A stretch of 64,000 nt of DNA from Epiperipatus broadwayi (taxonomy: Eukaryota > Onychophora > Udeonychophora > Euonychophora > Peripatidae), in NCBI GenBank assembly GCA_028023455.1, contig JAQFVV010006645.1, positions 124,001 to 188,000 of the forward strand. Direction: 5' to 3'. Below are positions 1 to 10,211 of the stretch, in pieces. The notes below the pieces were generated by a model. The model had not been told where the DNA came from and made no database searches. It saw only the letters and a list, made by a program, of their open reading frames with translations. Both the position numbers and the translations under genes were made by a program. Position 1 is the stretch's first letter. Each line of letters opens with the position of its first letter.

Positions 1-1594
1 TTCTTTCTTCTTTCTACTCAAACTTTCTTGGACAATATACTGGCCAATTGGATGCACAATTATTCTGAAATGTTAAATAGAAATTTCATCTTTTTCTCAT
101 GTCATAGACTCAAGCTTTATTTAATTAATCATCACTTAAAATTACATGCTCTAGAGCATTTAGGAATGCAAAGATATTAATATGGGAAAGTGCATTACAG
201 ATGGTGAATTAGGATATTTCATTAACCTTTTTGTTATGAAGTGGAATTACAGGGAGGAAATGAAAATTTTATGATGTTTGAATTGATGACAAATGGCAGG
301 AACTATATTAGCCTTCTAAGATGTTTCCATGCAAATTTTACACAATAAATTGAAGGAATTGTCCTTGCACCTTAATTACCCACTTCATATGTAAAATGAA
401 ATTCATAATATTTTTAATATAAATAATTCAATATGTAAAGTGACCATTTAAATAATCTACTTCATGGCAAAGATCTCTCTCCAACAGTCCATTATAAAAA
501 AAACAATGAATAGAAGGCAATAATCACCAGAAATATTGCAGAATGATAGCAGTTTGAATAGTTTTTTATTCTTGTCTTTACTCTCTACTTAAGAATAGTA
601 AAATATTTATTTACTAATTAATATTAGATTAGAGTTAGGTTGACTAAGAGTTAACCAATTGAAGAAAAAATCTTAAATTCATTTTTAAAATGTTCAAATT
701 TATTCAGAGCGAATTTGAAACCAGTCAAAGGCATGTTAAGTGCAAATACTATCATTTTATTATAATGCCCTTTTATCTAATCATTTAAGGATTAACATGA
801 ATTTGATGAATAAGATATGTCCACAGCATGACAAAGTACTTAGATTAGCACAACATTTAGTAATAAAGCAATTCTTAAAAGGAAAAGATATACACAAACT
901 GTTTACGCTATAAAATAGTAGATAATTAGTGTGACTTTTTTTACTAACTTTATTTTTTTAATTTATTTGAAAGTAATCGAATTAATTACAAAAAATCATA
1001 ATTGTATCTTTAGACGTTTGCTTTGCCTTTTATATTTATTAGATAATTAGTCTTAAACAATCTACCAGTAGAACAAAAGCCTTTCTATATCCCTTCACTG
1101 AAGTTTATGTCATTTTCCAGTTTTTTTTATTTACCTAATAATAACTATTGACCAATATTTATAGGCTAGTTAGGTTGATTATGGACCAATTAATGTAAAT
1201 TTAAACTTGCTTAAAAAGCATTACTGAGTTAAATTCCTGATTAAAATATTGGATTGTGAATATGGCAGGTAAATAGGTTACTACTAGCCTATAAATATTC
1301 ATTTGTGTGTCAGTGGATTATTAGAATATATATATAACTGAAGTAGGAATATCTACCTCCAACTGAGTTGTGTGAAGTGAAAACAATTAAAGTAAGAATG
1401 GTACCATTTCTTATTTTTGACTTTACATAACTCATTGGTAGGTAGTTACTTCCTTTTCAATTATAGATAAAATGATATGATTATTTTTTATTACATATAC
1501 ATTGCTCTAAAAATTATATCATCAGTACCAGTAAATCATCATGTTTAAAAAATCAATTTAAAAAAATCAGTGTAATACATTTATAATTTAAAAT
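1..1594. other. AT-rich sequence without recognisable features
   Basis: No long reading frame, tandem array or strong inverted repeat stands out in this stretch. It is AT-rich with short A and T runs. I see nothing here that supports a gene. Confidence 0.5.
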
Positions 1595-1725
1595 GTGTTC
1601 ATGTGTATCAGTAGTATGAGATAGTGTGGATAGTTGAAGGCTGCTTGAAAGTCTGCATTCAAATCCCTTTTATTTACAATTAAGCTCCAGGTATATAAAG
1701 AATGCCTGTATTTCAAATCTTATTA
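1595..1725 (+). repeat. single-arm copy of the tRNA-related foldback repeat
   Basis: This matches the right arm and tail of the hairpin at 4651-5200. Shared landmarks are a GTGTATCAGT block, then TATGAGATAGTGTGG, then a box resembling the RNA polymerase III B box (CATTCAAATCCC near 1660), then a tail with CCAGGTATAT and GCCTGTAT. No inverted partner is visible nearby, so this looks like the monomer form. A tRNA-derived SINE origin is inferred from the B-box-like motif. Confidence 0.55.
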
Positions 1726-1801
1726 CAAACAAATTCTTATATATATATATTTAATTTTCGATCTTTACAAATAAATCAAATGCTGATAATAGACTTATAA
1801 C

Positions 1802-2020
1802 ATATATCTTGCTTATAACACTTCTTTCATATACACTTTAATGCAACAAATTTTCTTAAAACCTTCTTTATTTTTTTACAGTTTCGACTGTCCAGCAGTC
1901 TTCATCAGAGCTCTATCTTCTTCTCTGCTTTAATTAAACTGTAAGGAAAATAAAGAAGGTTTTAAGAAAATTTGTTACATTAAAGTGTATATGAAAGAAG
2001 TGTTATAAGCAATATATATG
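1802..2020. repeat. MITE-like inverted repeat with about 84-bp arms
   Basis: The left arm (1802-1885) and right arm (1936-2020) are near-perfect reverse complements. Landmarks are GCTTATAACACTTCTTTCAT on the left and its complement ending in GTTATAAGC on the right. The roughly 50-bp loop holds a sequence resembling a hammerhead ribozyme core on the minus strand (listed separately). No protein is encoded. The element could be a MITE, or a retrozyme- or Penelope-derived fragment. Confidence 0.75.
1881..1931 (-). ncRNA. hammerhead-ribozyme-like core (degenerate)
   Basis: The minus strand reads CTGATGA (1908-1902), then one A, then a five-base stem GACTG/CAGTC with loop CTGGA, then GAAAC (1885-1881). 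This is the order CUGANGA, helix II, GAAA of a hammerhead. The 84-bp arms of the surrounding inverted repeat would supply helix III, and a GTT on the opposite arm (near 1937) sits where the cleavage triplet would be. Two deviations count against activity: an extra A before helix II, and a helix I that is only a short AGC/GCT pairing set off from the core. Activity is doubtful. Confidence 0.35.
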
Positions 2021-2556
2021 ATTATATGAAGATATGCAAAGAAAGTGAAAAAAAGATTAAGACTTATAACATCCTTTTACTTACTATACTGCAAAGCCAA
2101 AGCAAAATGACTATTTGCATTTTCTGTCCCAAATGTATATAGGAATTCATAGATCTAGTAAGTTTAAAAATTGATCATGAAACCCATTATAATTGAGATG
2201 CAATCACAACCTCATTTATATATGACCTAGTTCTAACATTTATTTATGGGAGAGTTCATTTCTTATTTGTTTTTAAAGCATAAACAAGTGATGAATTTTA
2301 AGAATTTAATAAATGCAGTATTTTTTCATCAACATTATGCAAATGATCATTTTGCATTAGTTGAATAATCTAGTATGTAAAGGAATGTTCGAATGTTTAT
2401 TAACAGCATTTGGTTTTTAATCGATATTAGAAATTGCATATAATGTTGGAGAAAATGGTATTATAATTTTTTTTCTAAATTTACATAAGTGTATCTTATA
2501 ATAATCTTAAACTTTTTTTTTTCAAAACTCAAATTTTATATTTATTAAATACATCC

Positions 2557-3265
2557 CTTCGATAAACGATAATAAGTACAAAGCTTATACTAAGAATATC
2601 TTGTTTAATGCTTCAAAAATATATAAGCTAGACACATCTAAATAGTAGGGTGAGCATTCTTTCAACTAACTGGTAATCATAATCATAGATAAAATAAGTG
2701 TTCAACTGGATTACGAGCTTTATAGAAGTAGTGTTTACAAAGGCAGTGATTTACATAAATTTGAATAACAAGTAAATTTATTTAGATAAACCATTTTTGA
2801 AAGTGGGGGAAGGACACAAGATTTTTTCTTGTTAATGGCATGTACATTATTGGCAATATGCCATGCTTCTTTAACTTTGCGAGTAGCATCATTTCTGTCA
2901 GAGCAGACCATACTGATAGGTGTAGGTTCAAATATAAGAGAAATGATGATAAACACAAAGTTAAAGAGATATGGCATATTGCCAATAATATAAATGCCAT
3001 TCACACAGAAGAATCTTATATCTTCCTATCAAAAAAGTCACTTATCTAAATAAATTTGTTATTCAAATTTATGTAAATCACCATCTCTGCAAAATGTTAT
3101 TATTTTTTTTGGACACTCATTGCCATGATTATGACTATCAGTTAATCAAAAGCAAATGCAGCATAATATTTAGAGATATATCTAGCATATATATTTTTAA
3201 AGCCTTAAACAAGATTTTTTTAGTATGTGCCTTGTAGGTATTATCTTTTATTACATCGTTTTTGA
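2557..3265. repeat. foldback element, about 330-bp diverged arms
   Basis: Sequence from 2557 mirrors sequence ending near 3265. Paired landmarks are AATATCTTGTTTAATGCTT with its complement near 3205, TTTACATAAATTTGAATAAC (from 2752) with GTTATTCAAATTTATGTAAA (to 3077), and TTGGCAATATGCCAT with ATGGCATATTGCCAA. The loop is about 2893-2935. The arms differ by many substitutions and small indels, so the element is old. Because of the symmetry, both strands show a similar short open frame; this is a consequence of the palindrome and not evidence of a gene. Confidence 0.8.
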
Positions 3266-3492
3266 GAAAGGTTGTAATTTCTTGGAATTAAATATATGAA
3301 TATATTTTGCTAAATATTCATTTTCCATTTATTTATTTTCTATTATATCAAAATTATATAATTTTTAGTTAAATCCCTAGCAAGTCTTCCAATTATTCAA
3401 TATATCATTCTTACTTGTTAATAACATTTTTCTTTTGTTCTTTTTTAAAATTAGTTTTAGATCTAATTAATATGAAACTTATATATATATAT

Positions 3493-3811
3493 GATAATTA
3501 GATGGCGTTCTACCAAAAACACTGTCAAGCATAGTTTTCTGTTTACATAAACGTCAGAGCGAGCATTCACTATCTCTAACTTTAATTCCACTTTCAGATC
3601 ATGATTTCAAGCTATTTGCTATCATCAGTGAAAGACAGCAAATAGCTTGAAATCATGATCTGAAAGTGGAATTAAAGTTATAGATAGTGAATGCTCGCTC
3701 TGACATTTATGTAAACAGAAAACTACGCTTGACAGTGTTTTTGGTAGAATGCCATCTGTTATCATAAATACAAGCGTTAGCAAATTTTTTAACTTGTGTT
3801 TTTTGTTTTTC
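3493..3811 (-). repeat. stem-plus-tail foldback element, copy 1
   Basis: A hairpin of about 135-bp arms (3499-3636 and 3640-3766) closes almost without a loop. The arms share GATCATGATTTCAAGC, TTTACATAAACGTC and the outer GATGGCGTTCTACC block. A 45-bp tail with no partner on the other side follows the right arm (about 3767-3811: AAATACAAGCGTTAGC, then AACTTGTG). Both ends abut TATATA runs. The copy at 5621-6057 has the same hairpin with the tail on its left, so this copy is in the opposite orientation. Confidence 0.85.
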
Positions 3812-4003
3812 ATATATATATATATTATTAATATTTAATTAAACTCATGTTTTACAAGAATAAGCTCTATTTATTTCACTCTTTTAATATCATTTAAATT
3901 AATTCATAGATATTATTTGATAATTTTTATTAATCTCCATCTATTTTAATTTTAGGTAGTTCTTATTAAATCCACATTCATTACTAGCCCATCTACATCC
4001 GAA

Positions 4004-4175
4004 GATTGATTTCTGACTTGTAACTTTCATCAGTAAGGAGCTTGGACATGAATTTAAGATAATTAATTTTTTTAAATTTAAATCTGGGTGAAAGACTGTA
4101 GAATCCAAAAATCCAGGGGCATCGGATCCAGTTCCAAGCTCTTCATTAAAAAAAACCACAAGTCAGAAATTGATC
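4004..4175. repeat. short MITE-like inverted repeat
   Basis: The arm at 4004-4045 (GATTGATTTCTGACTTGT to GAGCTTGG) is the reverse complement, with a few changes, of 4134-4175 (CCAAGCTCTTCATT to ACAAGTCAGAAATTGATC). The loop is about 88 bp. It has no coding content or clear target-site duplication. Confidence 0.65.
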
Positions 4176-4650
4176 TGAAATTATAAATAAGGTAATGATA
4201 GTTATAAATTTAATAAGCACTAACATCTATTGATTATTTAAACTTACAATAGATGGCAGCAAAATAGGCAAATAGTTTGTTACTGATAGATTTAACCCAC
4301 TTTGGCTATAACCAGTTTTATAATGTAAGTACTACGCTCAGTATCTGATGTTCCAATCAGTATCTCATACTGTTAGTAAGAAAAGTATTATTTTATGCTA
4401 TAATAATAGTTTCAATTTTTGATTTTTTATAAGCATTATTCATAATAAGTATTATAATATTAGTGTAAAAAAAATTAATTATAAATCATAAAATCTGAAA
4501 ATAAAAAAATGACAAAATAAAATTACTTTTGCTTAGAATAGCTTTTTCCTGGAGTCAGTTGATTGCTTGGTTACAATCAGTTATTATAATTTTTAAAAAA
4601 TTGTTTATTGTTACTGTAAGCATTATTTACAATAAGTACTATAATATACA

Positions 4651-5200
4651 GGGTATATGAGCACAGACTCTCACATGACCCACCACTATCCATACTATCT
4701 CATAACACTGATACATTTGAACACATATATATCGAAAAGATAAATAATCACCAATATCCATATTTCATGCTAAACCAGCAATGATTAGTTGGTCCAGATT
4801 ACCATCTCCACACATATATGCCACAAGTGCTCAGATATATATTAAGATAGCCAAACCTCATAGTTTAATGGAGGTTTGGCTATCTTAAAGTGCTCAGATA
4901 TATATTAAGATAGCCAAACCTCATAGTTTAATGGAGGTTTGGCTACCTTAATATATATCTGAGCACTTGTGGCATATATGTGTGGAGATGGTAATCTGGA
5001 TCAACTGATGATTGCTGGTTTAGCATGAAATACGGTTATTGGTGATTATTTATCTTTTCAACATATATGTGTTCAAGTGTATCAGTGTTATGAGATAGTG
5101 TGGAGAGTTGTGGGTCGTGTAAGAGTCTGTGCTCATATACCTTGTATATTACATATATAGACACAGGTATATAATAAGCCTGTATGTTTCAGTTATTAAT
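4651..5200 (+). repeat. tRNA-related foldback (inverted SINE-like dimer), copy 1
   Basis: Two arms (about 4651-4868 and 4930-5143) are reverse complements across about 215 bp, from GGTATATGAGCACAGACTCT to its mirror near 5140. The centre contains an extra 60-bp tandem unit: AGTGCTCAGATATATATTAA, GATAGCCAAACCTC and GGAGGTTTGGCTA each recur. The right arm continues into a tail (ATTACATATATAGACACAGG, GCCTGTATG) also found at 1595-1725 and, inverted, at 13585-13632. The arm carries the tRNA-like module seen with an intact B-box in the copy at 14163. Confidence 0.8.
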
Positions 5201-5620
5201 AAGTACTATAATATTTGTATAAACAATAAAAAAAATTGTCATAGATTGCAGAAAACAGATAAAATTTACTTATGTTTGTACTACATGCAGAAAACTTACA
5301 CTATTGTAAAATATAGAAATATCTAGGGAGGTTTTGAGGCAGACAACTGTTTAATTATTTTTTTTTATTAAATTAAGGCATGTAAAGATTTCTATCAATA
5401 TTAAGTACCACTTATAGCCATTGATAGTTAAATTGAAAATAGCTAATATATTTCGATTTTTTTTTTCTTTGAAACAGATTTTTACATATTAGGAAATAAT
5501 AATTATTGTCTATAAATCATAAAAATAGGGATCTCTGATATCATGATTAATTGCTTTCAAAAAAAATAAATAGTGCAGGTTTGAATGTTAATTTCCTTCT
5601 ACATAGTTATATATATATAT

Positions 5621-6057
5621 GATAAACAAAAATGCAAGTTAAAAAACTTGCTAACGCTTGTATTTATGTCCACAGATGGCGTCCTACCAAGACTGCCAAT
5701 CAAGCGTATGTTTTGTTTACATAAACGTCAGAGTAGTTAGTATTCACTATCTCTAACTATAATTCCACTTTCAGATCATGATTTCAAGCTATTTGCTATC
5801 GTCAGTGAAAGACAGGAAAGTTTACATAAACGTCAGAGTAGTTAGTATTCACTATCTCTAACTATAATTCCACTTTCAGATCATGATTTCAAGCTATTTG
5901 CTATCGTCAGTGAAAGACTTTCACTGACGATAGCAAATAGCTTGAAATCATGATCTGAAAGTGGAATTATAGTTAGAGATAGTGAATACTAACTACTCTG
6001 ACGTTTATGTAAACAAAACACGCTTGATTGGCAGTCTTGGTAGGACGCCATCTGTGG
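5621..6057 (+). repeat. stem-plus-tail foldback element, copy 2
   Basis: This is the same family as 3493-3811. A left tail (5621-5670, GCTAACGCTTGTATTTATG) precedes a hairpin whose two strands meet near 5918 with no loop. The inner left arm is duplicated in tandem: a 105-bp unit starts at 5715 and again at 5820 (TTTACATAAACGTCAGAG to CGTCAGTGAAAGAC). The right arm has a single unit. Arm identity is near perfect, so this copy or its duplication is recent. Flanks are TA-rich. Confidence 0.88.
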
Positions 6058-6854
6058 ATATATACTACACTATTAATTTATATATTTAAAACTTATATAT
6101 GCTTAATCACAGGTGGTTGAAAATGAAAAACTTTCTCTCTCCTGTGATATATCAACAAAATTTGTACATTTCAGTTGTCAATTAATATATCAGGCACAGA
6201 ATAGAATCAAGATTTGAGTTAAGCATGGTGAGTAAGGGTTGGCCTATATATAAATAAGATCTAAGCACAAGTCATTTACTTGTGTTTTTAGAACTCTTAC
6301 TGATGGGGTAAGTGTGCATAGATTTATATAGTAAAACAAACAGAGCAGGTTTGAAAGTTAATTTTCTTCTATGTAATTATAAATATATATAGTGCTAAAC
6401 TATTAATTAATACATATTGAATTCATAAATAACAAAAATAGGTTAAAGGTCATTGGAATAATGTTAATAAAATTTAATATAAATAAAACACAATAAAGCT
6501 GTTGTACATAAAATGTATATATTGATGTTTTTTTACACATTTAATGTTTCTAATCATATTGATTACCATTAATACGTATGAAAAAAATTAATGGATGTAA
6601 AATGAATAAGAAAACATCTTCATACTCTCAAACTAAGATGCTTTACATTGGCCTATATAATTGAATTTAGATACAAAATAAGATGGCTGCTCTTATCTTT
6701 CCCAAAGTCTCTATCTTATGCTTTGGTTTGAGAGTATCCTCAGTACTCAACAAAATATTGTCGAGCTATTATAACAACATTACAGCGCATGTGCTAGGGT
6801 TTAAATCCCTGATGTTTGAAAAGTATATTTACCTTATAATTTTTTTAGAGCACT

Positions 6855-6855
6855 G

Positions 6856-6942
<87 letters not shown>

Positions 6943-6991
6943 GGATGGATGGATGGATGGATGGATGGATGGATGGATGGATGGATGGATG

Positions 6992-7072
<81 letters not shown>

Positions 7073-7146
7073 GTAGGTAGGTAGGTAGGTAGGTAGAAAG
7101 GAAGGGAGGGAGGGAGGTAGATAGATAGATAGGTAGGTAGGTAGAT
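6855..7146. repeat. compound tetranucleotide microsatellite
   Basis: Blocks of (GATA)n, then (GGAT)n from about 6943, then (GATA)n again, then (GGTA)n, an AGGAAGGGAGGGAGGG patch, short GATA and GGTA blocks. The interleaved variants show successive point changes spreading by slippage. A 61-codon open frame running into its left edge is not credible as a gene. Confidence 0.97.
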
Positions 7147-7278
7147 ATTTTCTTATTGGCTTCAGCTTAACTAGGATCTGCTTTTAAATGGCTTAATTTA
7201 TTTTTATCAAGAACTTCATAGCAATTCTATGTGTTCATTAAAAAAATCAATATTTTTTTAATTATATTATCTCAAATA

Positions 7279-7550
7279 GTTTAGATTGCGCTTTACGCAA
7301 AAAAGTGATGCTTGTCTCAATCTTATTAAAAGTTATATGGCTTAGCGCTTTCAGAGATCTTGTGTCTCCATAATCATAGCCTACTTTTTTCACTGAAGTT
7401 TAGTTTTGGTTTATGTAAAATTTTATGCAAATTTTATAACGACCATTTTCTGGAGATTGTAAAACACGATTCTTTCCGGTTTATTGCACAATATAACTTT
7501 TAATAAGATTGAGACAAGCTTCACGTTTTTGCGTAAAGCGCAATCTAAAC
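7279..7550. mobile_element. 272-bp MITE, Tc1/mariner-like, TA target duplication
   Basis: Terminal inverted repeats of about 65-70 bp begin GTTTAGATTGCGCTTTACGC at 7279 and end with the complement CTAAAC at 7550. TA dinucleotides flank both ends (7277-7278 and 7551-7552). The inner parts of the repeats share GCTTGTCTCAATCTTATTAA. The interior has no open frame. Long repeats plus TA duplication suit a non-autonomous Tc1/mariner-type element; the parent transposase is not in this window. Confidence 0.85.
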
Positions 7551-7552
7551 TA

Positions 7553-9067
7553 TTTAGTAATCAAAGGTGAAGTAGAAAACTAGTATTATCTCAAATAACA
7601 AAGTCAAATAAGTGTAAATGATATATGTTAACTACTGAAATAAAATTAAATGCATTTTGTTGTAATTGATAATAGATAACCTATAATGATGGGTGAAGAA
7701 ATCAAAAATCCTTCAAAATTTTACTATGCAAACATAGCACTATTATTCGTGATAATTGTAAATTTAGTTCATGCAGCAATAACAAAATGGAACATTTATT
7801 AGTAGGTTTATTTTCAAATAAAAAACAATAAATATGCACTAAAAAATAAAGCAGTGGATAAGAAATTTTAGCCAATGAGAAATAGCTTTTCATTTTAAAA
7901 AATGAATCATGAAATGTCTTATCCGGATACATTCAGTAAGAAAATGTCATCAGATCAAGTGCTGAAAGTGAAATTTCCAGCCAATTTTCAGGAATTATGC
8001 ACAGAAAAAACTCCTTCTAAAAATCTATAATTTGAATAAAACAAATGTGAAATCTAATTTTTTTTATTAATATGTTATAGGAACAACAAAAATAATCTGA
8101 CATTGGCTTAGAACTAATAAATCTCAACAATTCTTTGTACAGATTTGATGACTTAAATTGTCTCTCTTCATTGTAGGAAAGTTAATCAAAGGAAGTGTTT
8201 CCAAAATATAAGTTTAAATGCTTGATTAGTTTCTTGAATGTTTTTTTTAATTGAATATCTGTATTCAACTAAAATCATTCTAAATATTAATGCATATTTA
8301 ATTCTTTTAATATTGCTATTTATACTTCTTTTTTGTTTTTAAGAATGCTTCAAAATATCCCAGGAACCTCTTCTCTGGTGGCATTGAAGTACTATTATTG
8401 TATTTTGTGTTACATCTTGAATATAATCTTATGAATAAAAATGGAAAGAACATAATATCAGCAGCCATTAGAGAGAAATACTTTTTCCACAAATTTTTGA
8501 GAGAACTTATACTAATAAAATAGAACTTATCAAACTCTAATAAAATTATAATTAAGCATTTGTTTTATATATATTGGCTTGTGCTTTTGAGAAAATAATA
8601 GGCTTCATGTTTTTTTAAATATGGAAAAGCTGTAGTTCTTATTATGAAGATAACAAGAATAAGCACCACTTTTATTCAAAGAATTTCAATTAATTAGCTG
8701 TATGTGCAGAGTTTTAATAGTAGCAGTTGAAGATTACTTTTGTATTTGAAATAATAGAATGACATTAAATTTTATTTTGATATCTGGATAAAATGATTAT
8801 TTAGATCAGTACTTGAAAGAAACCTTACTCATGAGGTGCATATATTTAAAAAAATCTTCATCATAGGGTATCATAATATGGTAGTATAATGGAAGACTTG
8901 AAATATAAATCCAAAGATTACAGTTTGACTCAATCATTTCAGCTGCTCAAATATCATCTGATCTCTCAAGCAACAAACAACCCAGTTACTTTATATATAA
9001 AATTTGAAATAGGCAAAATGATTTTGTAAAGCCAGACAGTTGGGATTTTTTGTTTGACAAATTCAAT
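7553..9067. other. AT-rich sequence without recognisable features
   Basis: Open frames are at most about 76 codons and low in complexity. I see no tandem array or strong inverted repeat. Probably old, unrecognisable repeat or neutral sequence. Confidence 0.5.
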
Positions 9068-9080
9068 ATTATTTAGACTA

Positions 9081-9317
9081 CTAAGATCACCATTTCTTCT
9101 TGCTCATAGCTGTTATTAAAACAGGCAAAACTCTCCATACAGTAGTGCAATGCTCTTGGATCCAAGGCTCTCACAAAAGTCACAAGGTAGAAACTAGTCT
9201 GGGGATATTGGATGAGTAGGCAGTGGATAGGGATTTTATGCACAAGCCTTCTGACATCCATTGATTACTCTGGCTTGCACTGATTGGCACTACTGTATGG
9301 AGAGTTTGCCTGTTTTA
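9081..9317 (+). mobile_element. short repeat, family R4, with 13-bp flanking direct repeats
   Basis: Perfect 13-bp direct repeats ATTATTTAGACTA flank it (9068-9080 and 9318-9330). Inside, a terminal inverted repeat of about 33 bp pairs AAACTCTCCATACAGTAGTGC (starting 9128; 9114 outermost) with GCACTACTGTATGGAGAGTT at the right end. The body, with GGGGATATTGGATGAGTAGG and GATTACTCTGGCTTGCA, recurs at 9366-9520 and 12705-12985. Long direct repeats suggest retroposition, while the terminal inverted repeats suggest a DNA element, so the class is unresolved. Confidence 0.7.
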
Positions 9318-9365
9318 ATTATTTAGACTATTAGCTAATATTTCAGAACCATCATAGTTAATAAT

Positions 9366-9520
9366 AGTTAAATCATTAATCATCACATGTTCACCATTAC
9401 CTATGCTCTCATAAGCTGCTATAGGCACTAGATAGAGATTTTATGCATAAACCATCCACTGATTACTTTGGCTTGCACTGGGTGGCATTACAGTATGAAG
9501 AGTTTTGCCTCTGTTTAATC
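9366..9520 (+). repeat. family R4 copy with internal deletion
   Basis: It starts in a head shared with the 12.7 kb copy (AATCATCACATGTTCACCAT, then TCATAAGCTG), jumps to TAGATAGAGATTTTATGCAT, and ends GGTGGCATTACAGTATG, AGAGTTTTGCCTCTGTTTAA. The middle part present in the other two copies is missing. There is no terminal inverted repeat on the left. Confidence 0.7.
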
Positions 9521-9568
9521 AGTTACAAAATATGCAGAATTTAAGACAAACTGAAATGGATATTGTGA

Positions 9569-9877
9569 TTTCCAGCTGGCACAAATTATATCTTAAACAA
9601 AGCCAATGAGACTGCTCAGATATTATCAAAACAAGACAAAATATTACAGAATGTCAAATCAAACCAGGAGATTGTGAGAAAATTGGATATCAGAGCTATA
9701 AAATAAATAATTGATAGGCTTCATTGCTCAGAAGTTCATAAGAGGTTTGATGAAGGACATTACATTCTAGAGTCTGACTTTCCACCACTGCACCCAAACT
9801 TGCAAAAATCGATCTACAACACTCAATGTTTCCAAGTGATCATTCATCAAGTATTAACTGAGAATAATATAGCTTAA
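9569..9877 (+). pseudogene. unidentified coding relic, 102 codons with one stop
   Basis: One frame stays open across 102 codons except for a TAA at 9704-9706. Its composition is protein-like, unlike the surrounding AT-rich frames. The first half is hydrophilic and helix-prone (NETAQILSKQDKILQNVK), suggesting a coiled coil. The second half includes CSEVHKRFDEGHYILESDF followed by PPLHP. I do not recognise the family. It could be a degraded ORF1 of a LINE, an exon, or a captured gene fragment. No promoter, splice pattern or poly(A) tail was established. Confidence 0.35.
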
Positions 9878-10211
9878 CTTTTGTAACTGGATAAGAATTA
9901 AAGTATTTAATGTATTATGACAATGAGCTATGAATAGAGAAACCATGTAAGGCACTATTATAATAAATGAAAAATATGTTGGCAATTAATGTTAATATTT
10001 TTTATTAAAAATAGATATTTATTAGAAACTATTGAGAGTAACTAGTTGTACATGTATGTAAATTCTTGATGCTAGTGTACCAAAATCACTGTTGAGTCAT
10101 GTAACACTTGAGCTTCGAGAGATATTGATGCATGTTCACTGATCTGGTAGGGTGACTTTGTCCCAGGTTTCTTGCCAAAGCCATCCCGGTGCCAACAGTT
10201 GGTCTCTGTCC

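Noticed and set aside
2735-3049. Overlapping frames on both strands with similar peptides
   Set aside because: They are mirror images produced by the foldback at 2557-3265; there is no independent sign of coding.
3941-4159. 72-codon minus-strand frame
   Set aside because: It coincides with the inverted repeat at 4004-4175 and has no recognisable motif.
6855-7146. CRISPR-like regular repeats
   Set aside because: Pure short tandem repeats without unique spacers, in a eukaryotic context.
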